A stretch of 64,000 nt of DNA from Elysia crispata (GCA_033675545.1 JAWDGP010003865.1:215001-279000); one strand, 5' to 3'; positions 1 to 53,095 are shown, numbered from the stretch's first letter. Notes: generated by a model from the sequence alone, not told the origin. Translations and numbers: made by a program.

Positions 1-69
1 AGTTGTTTTTTTTTTTATTTTGTTTTTCTTTCTTTTCAACACTTTCACTCACTTTTTCTCTCTTTTTCA

Positions 70-173
<104 letters not shown>

Positions 174-381
174 ATCTTATTTCTTACTTTCTATAACTAT
201 AATGTCTCTCATTTCCATTTCTTTTTCCATTCACTCTCTCTTTTTTTTGCTTTCTGTCTCTGTCTTTCTACCTCTCGTTTTCAATACCTCGTTCTTTCTG
301 TCTTTTTATCCGTATCTCTCTCTCTTTCTTTCTTTTTTTTTTGTTTGTTTTTGCTTTCCTTCCTTTCTGTCCCTTCTCCAA

Positions 382-384
<3 letters not shown>

Positions 385-451
<67 letters not shown>

Positions 452-547
452 TCTCTCTCTCACCCTCCCCACCCCTCTCTCTGACTCTGCCTCTGTCTCT
501 GTCTCTCTCTGTTCCTCTGTCTCTCTGACTCTATCTCTCTTTCTTTC
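385..547. repeat. Degenerate (CT)n with CTGT and CTAT flanks
   Basis: A (CT)n core at 385-461, then interrupted CT/CTGT, then CTAT units to about 570 and a C12 run at about 583-594. Confidence 0.93.
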
Positions 548-2135
548 TCTTTATCTATCTATCTATCTCTATACACCTATTCCCCCCCCCCCCCAACTCA
601 TGCCACTTTACCTCTTTACTGTAACCATAGTTTAATCTCAAGACTTTTTCACACAACTAATCAATAAGTAAAGTTACCACGCAGATCGCTGAGAAATTAT
701 ATGATTCATTACAAAAACGATAAAAGGCTAATTCAGTTATTTTGAGCTAATTAGCGTAGCCTAGTAAGCTTAGCTGTAAGGTTAATTGTAATTGGATAAA
801 GCTGTTTAACAGTGTATAAAAATTGTATTACAAATAATAAAAAAAAAAAGGTTCAATCTACCGTGAAGCTCTCTGAGGCATCTTGGGATTGAACTTAACA
901 GATAATATACTCGAAAAGCGAGCTTATTGGCTTCCATTTGTTTCTTGGCTTTTTTTTATAATCATTAATTTATTCATGCTAGATCTTGGGTAATTTTTTA
1001 AATATTTTTTTTTATTTTATTTTGCATTGCATGCAATAAAATGTGGTGAAACAGTAAGTATGTGCCATTCGTTTGTGAGCCAAATTGGTTTACAAACGTT
1101 GGCTTCAACATACACATGCCTCATTTATTGGCATATAGGTTCACCATTATCCATCCGGCAAAAGCTGACGTAAAAAAATCTTAAAATCGAATTTTTATAA
1201 TCATCATAAAAAAGTATTCAAGGTGTAATACAAATCTCAGATTGCGTTTATTTTTATCTGCTTGCTTTAAAAAAAAAAATAACAGTATTGTAAAATACGA
1301 AGTTGAATAAAATTGTACAAGAATCTTCACCATTCTATTGGTTGTAATCTATTGTACAAAAAAAAAAGGAAAATGTGCTTGCTTAGGTTGTTTTTTTTTT
1401 TTTTTCTGTTATTTTAGGGATAGGGCTCACAATTCTTGTTATGGTGAAAAGCAAGGGTCCAAATTATCTACAAGCCGATTTCAGAGTAAAAAAAAAAAAT
1501 TCTAGAAGAAGAAGCGACGTGATCGGCTGGACCAGGTTTCACCAGTAATCTGTGCAAGGACCTGGCTGTCTGCTCCGATTCAGTGGCTTCTTCTGGTAGG
1601 AGTCTTGCCATGTTATTTTAGACCCGGCACGCCCTCTCCAGGGCTGATTAGATTATTCTCGTTTCGATCGTCCTGCAAATATGGCGACCAATCTAATCCT
1701 ATTAGGTCGTGAGCGGGTACGCCTCCTCGCATTTCTTGCAAGAATCGCTTCCAGAGATTTGGCACCAAGGTCAGGGGAGTTGTTGAATGAGGCAAAGAGC
1801 TTGGGATATGATCGACTTGCTAGTAAAAAAAAATAAGCTGTATGAGAAAGTGCCGTCTGTATTGGTGGCAAGTGAGAAATAATGATTGATATTAATACAA
1901 ACATGTGAAGTATTATTCCGATTTGTAAAATATCTTACCGGTGTTTAATACAAATTAAAACAAGAAAATATGGGTTTTTGTTCAAGAAGTATATCGTCCA
2001 CTGTGGTTTACTTGTGCGTTATCAACTAAAAACACCTTCGCTGGGTGAATCGGTTGTGTTTGTACTTGGAAATAATTATAATAAGTTACAATTTATGGGA
2101 GGTAGAATATGAAACAACTTTCTATCTTGGGTTCC

Positions 2136-2345
<210 letters not shown>

Positions 2346-2698
2346 CTATCTATCCACCCAACTATCAATCTCTCTCTTTCTCTTCTCTCATATTGCCATG
2401 TTCTTAAAGAACGTTTTGCAGCAGTCCGGACTATAATCATGATTGAAAAAAATTTGGATGTCCGCCTGGGAGGTAATCGCCCAGAGAACATCAGATTTCC
2501 TGTGTTGGTCAATTTGCGTCATTGTCTGTAAGATTCAGAGATCTGGAGATACCCCCCAAAACCCCTAACTATGGGCCTCTGTCTTTACAATAACCAATCA
2601 GAGCGATGAGATATTGACCTGGTCGGCTGTTCTGGCTCCACTCCAGACACAAGACGAGAGTTACTTCCCCTATCATACACCTCATATTATACCTTCAT

Positions 2699-2818
<120 letters not shown>

Positions 2819-3731
2819 ATCCTACTTACCGCTAACCTCACATAAATCCTAGTTTTTGCGTGGCATTCTTGCTGCATTTATGTTTGAAATGCTCAATAGG
2901 GAGCGTTGAGTTGAAGCTATGACTGTGGTCTCTAAGTTGGTTCAGGGCTGAATGATTTCAAAACATATTCGAGACTGGTACATATTTTCACCTCCTTAGT
3001 TCTAGAAAAAAAATGTCAATTTTAATCAAATATTTTTTTTTGTTTCAATATACAATTTTATGCAGTTTTGTTGTTTTTTTTTTCCTCTTTTTTCCAAGTC
3101 TTCGTAGATGATTTTGTTTGATTTTTATTTTCGAAACTTTAATTTTCCAGTACTTATGCTGTTTAGTACCTTGAGGTAACATCTCATTGTCAGGTGTTGT
3201 TTTTTTTTTTTAAAGAACGGGCACTCATCTTTCCCTTGGTCAGTCTAAAACTGTCTCACATTATGCAGCCATGAACGATAAAGTTAAAGTGAAAATACTG
3301 GAATCTTACGAAATTTCGCCGTCAAAACCTCATTAAAGGTTTGCGGCTTATAACTTCTTTAGATTATCAAAAGGTTTTAAGGTAAATTTGTCATCGCTTG
3401 AAGAATTTTTCTAGACTTATAATGGTATGATATCTTTTTTCACGTAATTCATTTTACAGTGGCACATTTTAGTCAGCTGCCTTGCGTGGGATTTAAAAAA
3501 AAGGCCAAACGTAAGCTTTGCATCCACCATTATTACGTATCATGATCTTTTTCTTCTTACTATCGAGCCGAAAAGCTACAAATATTTTACGTCATTTCAC
3601 AGATTTAACATAAGTATTACTCCTGTGTCTATTGTTTGTATTCCCCAAAGTATGAGCCTCTGTGCACCTTAAATTTACCACAAAATCCTCTCCAACTATT
3701 CGAGATGGTGTAATTCTGATGACTTCCTCAG

Positions 3732-7482
<3,751 letters not shown>

Positions 7483-8537
7483 AGTCTATATTTTGCTCCT
7501 GGCCACCACTTTCAATCGTGTGAATTCTAGCTACAGAAAGGCTTGAGGCTACATGCATTTATGTTATTGCATTGAACTTCTAAAATATAGGATACGAAGG
7601 TTTACCAATGTATAGATTTTGGTTCCTTACCATAGATGTGTTTCATAGTGGCACCCAAGGACTGAAGAAGATTATTCAAAAACAAGTTTATAAACCCAAC
7701 ATCTACACATTTTTTAGGATCTCTTCAGTCACTGTGTGATTTAAAAAAAAATTTTTGTTGATCCCTCACCCCTCCCCACTGAAGATTTTCTAGACCAGTA
7801 TTGCTTAATCGGTCTAAAAGAGGTTAGACACAATAGCTCCCTCACCACTCTAATAGATGAATAATTTATTATTTCAGTGGGTTTCACATTATTGATTATT
7901 TTGAGAAAATTTCTCCTTGTGATATTATGAATTATTTTTACGAAATACATACCTTTCAAATGATGCCACTCATTTGGACCATATTAATGAGGCGTACATA
8001 ATTATACTGAACAGTAACTGATTTATATGTACATGTATGGCACACATGTATCTCGGCGATAACTTTTTCAACTTGGTTTATCTTACATCAATTGTTTACT
8101 TTGATTTAGTCCGCTCAAGACTTTTTTTTTTTATTAGATAATCACATTAGCCAGTGAGCACATAACTTAAATTACATCAATATGAGGAAAGTTTTAATCA
8201 AAGCGCTTTTGATGGGTCTCTAGGTATTAAAGTAAATGTTTAACTGCAACATGAATTGTTGCTATGGAAAATTCTTTGGTCAATGAGTTTTATTCATGAT
8301 AAGTGAAGCAAAAATTTTTATGGCAATTAAAAAAAAAAAAAAGAAATTGGCAGCTTTCAGTCGAAATCAAATGTAAAGCCTACTTGTCTGACTGAATTTA
8401 TTTAGCGGAAAAGATTAGGACACATATAAATACTTAATTTTTTTTGCTGGGTCACCATACAGAAAAAGCATTGTGTGATTTTCTATAATAAGCTTAGCAA
8501 GGAGGTCCAGTACAGTTAGCACTAAGACAGGCTTTAA

Positions 8538-8547
8538 AATAAATAAA
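8538..8547 (+). promoter_or_regulatory. Candidate poly(A) signals for the channel gene
   Basis: Two overlapping AATAAA hexamers lie about 1.06 kb after the stop, and another is at 8725-8730. These are the first canonical hexamers I noticed downstream. In AT-rich DNA such hexamers are common by chance. Confidence 0.25.
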
Positions 8548-10027
8548 TAGAGTGGTAGTTTTCCACATCAGTTCCTGCTAATCTTTGATATTCAAAATCA
8601 GTTTAGCGTAGCAACATTTGATGAAGTTGATTTGTTTTGTTGTGTTGCCGGTAAAAACTCTTCTCTTTGATGAAAATAATAGAATGTATCTTTGGTCTGA
8701 AGATTGCTATCTGGGACATAGCATAATAAATTGTGAATGCCTTAAGAACGACGATTTTTTACCATGAAAATTTTTATAGACAATAAATTTGAAAAGCTAG
8801 TTTTCATCCCTCTTTCTGCTTTCGTTGATTTTTCTTTATGGGATATTTGTTGCTTTTTACATTTAGTACACTCACACTTTAGTCAGAGAGTCATTTTTGG
8901 TTTTTAATATCAAAAATCAAACTCTTAAAAATTATCTTTACAGTTACACAGACTTCAGTCTTTAACCCTGTCCAAAACCCATAAATATCTCACAGTCATG
9001 CTTATCTAACTACCGAGCTATTTGTGGATTCATAAACATCATGTTGTACATACTGAGAAAGGCACAAAAACTTCCATACAAGAAAGAAGCATAACAGAAA
9101 CTTCCAGATGACAGGGAGAAAAAAAAAAAGAAGAAGATTTGTTTTTAAGCAGTTCATTGCAAAAAAATTTTGCAACCAGTTTATTAATAATATAATCATT
9201 ATGTTTAGTTCAGCTAACAAAATTGTAAATCATTAAGCATTTGCGATTATAAAATGCATAAAAAATTTATACAATTGTACAGTCTTGCAATAACATACTG
9301 GATTACAAAGAAACAGCAAATTTTCCAAACTTTTACTCAATTATCTCTCTCAAGCAAGGACTCATTTAATTGCACACCGACGACCTTGAAACAAACCGTA
9401 CAAGATGTAGAACTCTTTTCTCTCACACTATACAACAACATTCTCCTGTGGATAATCCGTTAAAGAGGATGAGGACATCTTAACCTTTTACGGGCATTCT
9501 CAACGTAAAAAGGAAATCTAGTCAACCTAAGAACCAATCTTGCAGGCAGAGGGTGTGAAAAATAGGAGGTAGTTCTCATGCCAGCATGCTTATCAAGCAG
9601 ATACCCAACAGCAATTAGTAGTAACATCAGGTACAACAAAAATAGTTAAATGTAAGCTTTTAAGAAAAGACTTGGGCAATGGGGACTTTATATAAAAAAA
9701 AAAAATAAAAAGAATTCAACCTACATTTGTCAAAAAATAATAATAATCATTGTCAAAAAGTTGTTCGCTTGGCATCAGTTGATATGTATGGGACTTCAAA
9801 TGAAATACAAACATATGCAAATATGTAATTTATCTATGGCATTTAAAAATTCATGACATCTCATGAAATGAATCTTCCTTACCTACACAAAATACAGGGC
9901 AATCTATCCCCACCATAATAATTCAATCATAATTCAGCATGATTTTGATTCTCTGTTCCACACACTGTAAAGATTAAAAATAGTTTATCAACCAAACTTG
10001 CTATATGCTGGGAAGTATGTAGAGAAG

Positions 10028-10307
10028 CCTAAATTCTCTATGACATAAAGAAGTAAGAAACTGAATAACTCCATGTAAATTTAATATGTTCTGTTGAAAA
10101 AGTCATTGTTTTGACATAACAACTAATAATGCTTTCACCTATTAATGTTACTGTGTCCATGATCCATCCTAAATTTTCTATAACATAAAGAAGTAAGAAA
10201 CTGAATAACTCCATGTAAATTTAATATATTCTGCTGAAAAACTCATTGTTTTGACATAACAACTAATAATGCTTTCACCTATAAATGTTACTATGTCCAT
10301 GATGCAT
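10028..10307. repeat. Two-copy 140-bp tandem duplication
   Basis: Copy 1 (10028-10167) and copy 2 (10168-about 10307) share cctaaatt, acataaagaagtaagaaac, the run through ccatgtaaatttaatat, and tgacataacaactaataatg, with only a few substitutions. It is non-coding and lies in the intergenic/3'UTR region. Confidence 0.92.
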
Positions 10308-11796
10308 TAGCCTTGATTTTCAAAATTAATTTAAAGTAACGTCATAAAATCAAAACCTAAAAATAAAAAAAATTAAAGGTAAAATAAGGCTACAAAGGAA
10401 AAGTTTTCTCTTGCAAACATTTGAAAAAATTACAAGAGAACTGCTCTTCCATAGGCTCATCAAAGTATATAAAATCAAGACCGTTTATTATATCCAATAG
10501 ATATCTAAATTATTTAAGAAAGATTGAACTAACATCTTAATATAATATTTTTCTTGACAATTTATGGGGCCTATGAAAAGATAGAGAATCAAGAGTAAAG
10601 TCATTAAAACACAGTTCAAAAGTTAGTGAGGTAAGAAAATGGAAGTCCTGGGTTGTATGAATGAGATATATCAAGGATAACAAACAACCAGATAGAGTGA
10701 AATATTGCATGGTAATGTTAGGTGAGGGTAAGGTGTATTGCGTAGCCAATTCCACACACATAAAATATACATATCTGCATGTGTTTCAATAAATATGTAA
10801 CAAGTATGTTATGCCTGTGTCACATTGTTACAGAATAATGTCATGGGCACAATTGCCCATTTACTTCTTGAGACCAAGTCACAACAAATAAACCCATTTC
10901 ATGATGGTACAGTGAGAAAAGTTTTAATATCATGATATGCATATCGCAAATTTGTTCAATATTCTCATAATAAATCTTTTTCGTTTAGCTTCTTGCTTCT
11001 AACAAAATTCATTATCAGGTTTATGCATATGTAAACTGAAAAGATCAAATTATTCTAACCACACATTGAATAACTCCCAATTTTTTTTTTTTCATTTTTT
11101 TCCCCAAATTTCATTCCAACAAATCATACCAAGACAATCAACTTCCTATGCAAGTTTAGAAGACATTACCACTGTTTGTGTTTTTGTGTCAACATCATAA
11201 CTGGTTTTCGCCAAAAATAATTTCTCATTTCGTAACCAGTTGCATGTAGATCAAACATATTAAAAAACCATGTAAACTAAGTATGCTACGCAAAATCTGA
11301 TATGAACCCTCCCCTTCCAAATATTAAATTCAAACATACAAGAAAAAAAATATATCGAATTTGAAAGCATAATATCAATTTTAGAAAGCTGAAAGTTTTT
11401 TTTCAAAATCCAGAGTCGAACCAAAATTCAAAGCAGAAAAGCTTGAAACCTCATTAATTTTGCACAGATGACTCAACTTTTACACCAGTAAAAAGTATTT
11501 ATATTTAAATACTTTCCAACAAATTCTACTGCAGTATTAAATCTTAAAATGTAAGCCAAGCCATGCCATTCTCAATGATTAAGGTACCAATGAGGACATT
11601 TCCATCATTCATTTAAAATTTTCTTATCACATTCAGATTTGAAAATATGTGATCACCTGTCATGATCATGCATCAAAAATTTCCTGCTTAGTTTCTTTCC
11701 CCTCATTCACCTCTTGGAACCTTTTGACATCTCATTAATTTCCAAATACATTTACTATATCCACAAACCTTTTATAAATTTCTGTACAAGTCATAT

Positions 11797-11807
11797 ACAC
11801 ACACACA

Positions 11808-11884
<77 letters not shown>
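11797..11884. repeat. (AC)n(TC)n compound repeat
   Basis: A short AC run followed by 74 bp of TC in the intergenic/3'UTR space. Confidence 0.96.
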
Positions 11885-11886
<2 letters not shown>

Positions 11887-12186
11887 GTTCTCTTTTTCTC
11901 TGTTTCTCTCTCCCTCTTCCTATTCCTTTTTTTTTTTCACCTCTTTCACTCCACACATGCCTAGGCATTTTTTTCTTCTCTTCATGGCTATGTACATAAC
12001 TACTGTACAAAACTCATGTTTGCCATTTCATTCTTTTCATGCAAATGTTGGCAAATGATATTTTGTCAACTTTTCCCAAATCCAGAGACAAAACAGGAAC
12101 TTCAAATACCAAGCCCAAATATGTTATGGAGACTCAATGCTGTTTACAATGGAAATGATCAATAATGGAATAAAATATTTTGTACT

Positions 12187-12192
12187 TTTATT
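12187..12192 (-). promoter_or_regulatory. Candidate poly(A) signal for dachsous
   Basis: TTTATT on the plus strand reads AATAAA on the minus strand, about 0.7 kb past the Dachsous stop codon. It is a plausible 3' end, but alternatives further on (for example near 10490) exist. Confidence 0.25.
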
Positions 12193-12886
12193 ACAACAGT
12201 GGCAACGATAAAAGCTTTGTCCAGATTGAGTTTACGGACAATAACAGCAGTTGTGAAACAGCCCGATCTGCCAATTGAATGTATTTGGTTTTTATAATCA
12301 ATGATAACATAATAAGCGGCAGGCTGAAAAACTAGTGCAAAAGACTCAAGAGTACTATCAGCATGAAGATTTTAACAATACAGAGCTGAAAAAAACTGTT
12401 TCCAGACTATTACTGCCATCACTTTTCTTCCTAAGTCTTCTTTACTTTAATGAAATCTAAAGGGTGGCATTAATGAAGCTTACTCTGGGTGCACATGTTC
12501 TTTAAAACTCTGTGTCATGCATAAACTGTGTTCGAGCCAAGTTCAGATCTTTTGTATCACATTTTGTAAGTCATAGCACATTATTAACACTGAAAGCAGT
12601 TGTTATGAATGAGATGGAATAACATGAGTTGACCTCCTTTAAAGTACACAGTTTGGGCAAAAAAGTCCTTGCTCAAGATTTCAGGGTAAAATAAATTGTT
12701 TGTACATAAGTCCGGAATGCACATGTTTTGAAGTAAGATAATTCCCATAATATATATTTACACTGTATACAACAAGAGGAATCCAAAATAAGTCCTTTAA
12801 ATTTAAAATTAATGTGCATCAAGTTTTGAATTGGTAATTTGTCCAATCTAGGAGATATGTTATGTTGGTGGAGTCTCAAATAGTTA

Positions 12887-46594
<33,708 letters not shown>

Positions 46595-47085
46595 CTGGTC
46601 AGAGCAAAGACAGAAATAGAGGGTTGGTTACACTCTGATGTGAGGGAGGTTTCCTTCGAAGGAAGGGGAGAATTCAACGAGTTTTACGAGATAACGTAGC
46701 CTGGAGTTGTGTGAAAAATGTCACACTTTCCTGACAAACTAAATAAAACCAACAAAAGTATGTTAAAAATGCGCAATACAGACATTTCGATAAATATATT
46801 TATGAAACAGACAGCAACTTTTCATAGATTTAATACATCAAAACGAAATATGATGTAAATTAGACAAAACATGCAGATAGGAATAGAAAGATGAGACAGG
46901 GCGAGAGGGGAAAGGAAGGAAGGAAAGCATCGCAGAAAAACGCTGAGATATTGAAATAATATAGTTTCCAAGCAATTTGCCGGACAAAAGTAGATTTCGG
47001 AGAAGGATGATGTTTCTCCCCATTTCCTCTGTTTTCGTTTGTCTGCCTTGCCTCCCTCCCTCTCTCTCTCCCCTCTCTCTCTCTT

Positions 47086-47218
<133 letters not shown>

Positions 47219-47549
47219 TCATTAATGTTAATGTAGGTTAACTCCGATTCCTCTATTATACCCAGTGTAACTTTTTGCAGTTTTCATGTCACCTAAAATC
47301 ATTCGCAAAATTCATTGACCATGATATTTTTCCAACAATATCTTTAACACCTGGCCTACGGTTTTCGTTTCAAGCAAAGTCCACTACTGGCGACATTGTC
47401 CAGTCAAAAGTCCATCACACTTCCTGGGACAGTAAACTGTCGAGCCGCTTTCACAACAGTGCTTGTCAACAGGCCATGGGTTCTTGCTCTCAGTGGAACA
47501 CAACATCCCCTTAACACCCCCTTTTTACCATCCTCAACCCTATTGCCCT

Positions 47550-47669
<120 letters not shown>

Positions 47670-48809
47670 TCCCTCTCTTCTCCTTTCCTTTTCTTGCCAA
47701 TCCATTCAATGTGGTGCATGCGCTTTCGCCCATGCTTCAGACAATAATCCTCCAGTCCATGGAACAAGTCACGAGGAGACAAAACTCGTGACAAAAACTT
47801 CTCATTGTACCTCCAAATAGCCCTTGCTTGTCCGCTACTTGTGCTATTGTGTCTCCGGAATGCAGACGGACATTAATGTGGGCCTTTCGGTCTGTCCGTT
47901 TGTCCGGCTCTCTACCTCATCAATCGGCCTTTTTAGATAATTTTAAGCTTCTTTTCGCGTCTCGGAGTCAACGAAAATGATGTTACGTTAAAATTTTTCG
48001 CAATTCCTGGTTTATGCATGTCGATGGTGCAGTTGGGCAAACTGACGGCGACTTACAACCACGGACGGTGAAGACTTTGACAGAAGTCCTGAATTTAGAC
48101 AACACTAAACCATTCACCAGATTAGTTAAGCCAATTTGCTTCATTAAGCTTACAGAACGACCAGTGATCTAAACTCCCTGAGAGACATTCACCCCGATCG
48201 TTTTTCGTTACTGTTTTGCACTAATTTGCATAATTACATGAATACGAAATGAGTCTTCAACTGGGTTGACCACCGATCCCCACATGTGTGTTCAACATCG
48301 AGTCCAAGCATAGATCACACAGAAGCGCCGGCAGACACGCCCAGGACCACTCATCTCAACGACACAGTTACACACACAGTGATGCGAGAGATGACACGGT
48401 CATTTTCACTCTCCAGGTCAGTCTGCATCCGTCTGACAACAACAAAGGCCAGTTTCGCAATAGTAGACAGTGCAATTAGTTATAGACGGATACTCCATGT
48501 TGTCCTGAGTATGCGTCATCTTCCACGGAGCACGGCTGTCTATGTACTGACAGAGCGCTGAAGAGGATAATAACAGTTCTAGTGAGGCATAGAGTGGAAG
48601 CACCTTATGATATTTTCTTTGTCTTTCATTTTGTAATTCCACTTGCCCTGCACAATGATCTTGTGTTTGTTCTGTAAACAATACGTCAACTTATCAGAAT
48701 GTGTAACTATGTATAACCAAACCTGCAGATATTCTTTTAGTTCAAAAAGGCGAAGTAAAAAAGAAAAAGAGACATTTTTACAGTTTTGGACTAGGAAAAA
48801 GGGAGGGGT

Positions 48810-48811
<2 letters not shown>

Positions 48812-48872
<61 letters not shown>

Positions 48873-48898
48873 AAGAGAGAGACAGACAGACAGACAGG
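48812..48898. repeat. (GA)n(GACA)n
   Basis: 57 bp of GA, a short interruption, then GACA units. Confidence 0.95.
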
Positions 48899-49805
48899 GA
48901 GACTGACAGATAGACAGACAGGCAGATGGACAGGCAGAGAGTGAGTCAGAGAGACAGTTGGGAAAAGAGCGAAAAAATCTTAGTCGTTGAAACCAAAAGA
49001 AATAGAAAAAAAAATTGTATACAATAATTATCTCTTCCAACGTAAATAAATAAATAAAAAAAAAAAAAGAATCGCCAGCACGTCTTCAGATTGGAGTTGA
49101 CGTCACCTTTGAATCCGTTTCAATCCTCCTTTCCTTTCACACCCCCACCCCCCACCCCCTCTCTTTCACAAAACCCTCACCAACATTCTAGACCGAATGT
49201 CACGGATTGTTCACTTCAGATTGTTTTCATGTCTGTATTGTAGATTACGCCTTGAACCACTGCTATAGCACTACCATGTTTCTTCACTCTTTGTTTGATA
49301 ATTACGTTCGTAAGGATTAAATTAATTTCTGAACATAAATCCTCTTGTCTGTTTCAGTTTTTTACAGGTTAGGGTAAAATTAAAATTTCAAAGCTTAGTT
49401 ATTTCCCCTTTAACTATTTCCCTTTTGATTTTAATCCATTTCTGCTGTAACTTTCTTTTTCATCTATTCAAAAAAGGAAAAAGCATATTTGAAAAGATTT
49501 TCTGGAGCTTGAGAGGAGTGCAGCATAATAACTGTATTCAGTCAGGTCTCGATCGATAATTAACGCCCCTGTTTGGCCCGTCATTTCGTAATAAAAGCCT
49601 GGGTCCCCGCCGCGGGGTGCTGGGCATTCATACACATTCTTGAACTTTAATTGAAAAGACGTCTGCACAGAAGGGGGTAGCGTCTTTGCCTGTGTACGAC
49701 TGAACGTTACCGTCTGTGAGGAGAGGAGAGATACAGTGGATGGGAAAGGAAGAAAACAAGGACAGAGTGTGTTTTTTTGTGTGTGTTTTTTTTGATGATT
49801 AAGAA

Positions 49806-49906
<101 letters not shown>

Positions 49907-50443
49907 ACACACACACGCTCTCTATCTCTCTCTTTCGTTCTCTCACTCTACCTGTTTGTCCATCTAATTATTTTTCTCACCCACTCTATTTCACAAACAT
50001 GCTTAAAATGCAATATCGCCTACATTTTTGCCACAGCTCAAATCTCTTCATTTCTTCCCTCTTCGTCCTCTACCGCTCCAGACCCACGCCTGCCTCCCTT
50101 TGCTGCAACAAAAGTCAGGTGGGAACAAACGATACCGCCTAGGGGCATTTCAGTTTGTCCTGGTCTAGCGCGAGGACACCTCTCTGTGAGTGTGGGCAGC
50201 TGAGAGAGTCCAAGCCCTCGAGGCCCAGAAAGGGTCAGCCATGAGGCCACACTTTGCCTGGACCTCAGAACAATGGTCACAGGGAGACTTCTGGCCGGGG
50301 TATACAGTGCCAGCGAGAGGACAAACACGGGTGGACAATGGTCAGAAATAACTTCTTCAATTGGAGGACAAGAGCCGAGCACGGATTCTATGGCGCTGTG
50401 GAGCAGAAAAAACTAGGGCTGTGGGAAGAGAGAGGGGTACAGA

Positions 50444-50447
<4 letters not shown>

Positions 50448-50535
<88 letters not shown>
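50448..50535. repeat. (GA)n microsatellite
   Basis: 88 bp of pure GA. Confidence 0.97.
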
Positions 50536-50538
<3 letters not shown>

Positions 50539-50711
50539 CCCTTTAGATTCAATTGGAAAAAACTGAAGATACTCCAAGAGTCAACTTCGTGTGTAATAAT
50601 ATTTAGAAACACGAAGATGCAAACACTTTCGGGTGAAAAGGCTCACAACTCATGATTGAAGAGGGCATCTTCAAATATAAACACAAGAGTGACTCAAATA
50701 GCGAGGGAAGT

Positions 50712-50836
<125 letters not shown>

Positions 50837-51411
50837 TGAGAAGATCGACAACAAAGTAACCAGAAGAGACCTTTGACCTGTGACATGTGACCGACTCAGC
50901 AGTGTCCAGCAAATATCCGTCGGTGGCGGTGGATATTTCTTAAGGACTGGACAATACTCTTTCCGATGGTTGCTAAAGATGTTAACATACAAACATAGTT
51001 CGGTGTATTTTTCAAAGAGGGAGAGACCACGACTTTCTTTGTGACAACTTTTCTTTTGCTTCTCTCTCAGTTTTATCTCATCTTATATGTCGATCCTGTC
51101 AAGCCATACTCGCCAACTTTCGATTTGACTCCGACCTTGATTGAAAGGATAGGGTGACTTATTGATTGCGTATTCTGAGATTTCAGTCAAGCAAATGCGG
51201 CGATCTAAAAGCTTAAAATTCTTCACACAACTTTTCAAACACTTCATCTAAAAAAAACTACAAAGATCAGTTATAAATTATAGTGCGAAAAGATGCCTTG
51301 GGGTGGAACTGAAAGTTTACTTCATTGCTGTCAACATGTTTCAAGATTATGTGGAAGAGAAGAAGAATGTTAAAACAGAGAATGGATTAGAGAGATAAAA
51401 AGGAGTCATGC

Positions 51412-51414
<3 letters not shown>

Positions 51415-51467
<53 letters not shown>

Positions 51468-51545
51468 GATAACGAGAGAGCAACGAAGAAAGAAAGGAAC
51501 AGACAGGGAGTATGTGTGTGAAAACAGGGACAGAGAAAGAGAGAG

Positions 51546-51599
<54 letters not shown>
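51415..51599. repeat. Two (GA)n tracts
   Basis: 51415-51461 and 51554-51599, separated by unique sequence. Confidence 0.95.
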
Positions 51600-51600
<1 letters not shown>

Positions 51601-52018
51601 GGAAGTAAGTGAAAACATTGGGTCAGAGTGACCACTGACTATCTCTGAAACACATGTATTGCGAGATGTATGAAATTCGAGCCTCTGATAATGGCAGTAG
51701 AGCTGATAAAACGCGCATTGTGAACCACACGTACACACAGACATGACAAATAGCTCTCTTTGAAATGTTAAATTATATTCATGGAGAGGGCCTTGATAAA
51801 GCAAACAAATCTATCTGGGACTGCCGGAGAGCACAAAAGCAAAGTGCTTGGTGAGGCCGGCTTAATGTTCAAATTTATGAGTTAAAACTCAAAAAGAAAA
51901 AAGAAAAAGGAAATCAATATCGTATTATCCATATCGCAGTGAAATGAAAATTCACTAAATATGACAGCTAAATCGCTTGCGTGTTTTCTATTAACATTGT
52001 GGACATAGAGCAAATAGA

Positions 52019-52021
<3 letters not shown>

Positions 52022-52094
<73 letters not shown>
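52022..52094. repeat. (GA)n microsatellite
   Basis: 73 bp of pure GA. Confidence 0.97.
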
Positions 52095-52095
<1 letters not shown>

Positions 52096-52342
52096 ACGGA
52101 AACAACCAACAGCAAGACGTTAAGAGATTTGCATTACCATTACCTTTGGAACACATGCCACGGAAGGACATTCCGAACAGAAGGCGAGAATTTATTCCTC
52201 ATACATTGCTAACACGATAACATGGTGGCTATAGATCAGCTTTTGTAGAAGGACACACGATCTGTCACTCTCTCTGTCATGCTAATGAGGAGAGTTCGCC
52301 GCCAGGGCATCGGGAGAGAGAGAAAGACACGGAGAGATAGAC

Positions 52343-52467
<125 letters not shown>

Positions 52468-53095
52468 GATATTAATGTTGCCATGTATGCTGTTAAGCCC
52501 ACCCACAAGGTTAGGGTAGAAAACACAAATTCATTCGGTAAAGAGAATTGTGGACGCAGTGGGTAGAGGCAGGTCAAAGCATAATCAAGAGCTCGTGTTT
52601 CGCTAATTTGTGTGGGTTCTCTCTGATCTAAGGCCATGGTTTTTTAATCCTCTGATAGTGGCCAGGGACCAGGGTTACAATAGCGACACGGATCAATTCC
52701 ATTTCATGAATATTGATCAACAATAATTGAACCAGAGGGAAAAAAAGGTTACCTTCAGTTGAAACAAACATTTGTGCCAGGGTCAAAAATTCAAAACATA
52801 AACAAAATAATATTGGCTTAGGCAAATTAGCATTGAGAAGAAATTTTCGGTCTTTCCAAATTGATGCGTTCACACATGTTAAAACCTTTTCAGCTTCAAC
52901 AAGACTAGTTGATTTCCTCTGTACAGAAGACTAAAAGGAGAGAAGAAAAGACAAAGCTTTACTTTGAAACGGATGAAAAAGATGCATAAACCTTTTTTAT
53001 TATTTTCATCATGTTAATTGTAAGAGACAAACATTTAGAGGGACAATGAAAGAGAGACACAGAGATAGAGAAAGGGGGAGAGGGGAGAAGCGAGG

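Larger units (their letters stand above)
7483..12886. other. AT-rich space between two convergent genes (3'UTRs and intergenic)
   Basis: The space is 5.4 kb between the channel stop and the Dachsous stop, so the genes are tail to tail. No credible coding exon was found on either strand; the longest open frames are AT-rich and unrecognisable. It contains poly(A)-signal-like hexamers for both genes, a 140-bp tandem duplication and an (AC)n(TC)n tract. The UTR ends cannot be fixed from sequence alone. Confidence 0.75.

Noticed and set aside
50038..50382. 114-codon minus-strand frame in GC-richer DNA
   Set aside because: No cadherin or other motif. It overlaps nothing conserved and is likely chance.
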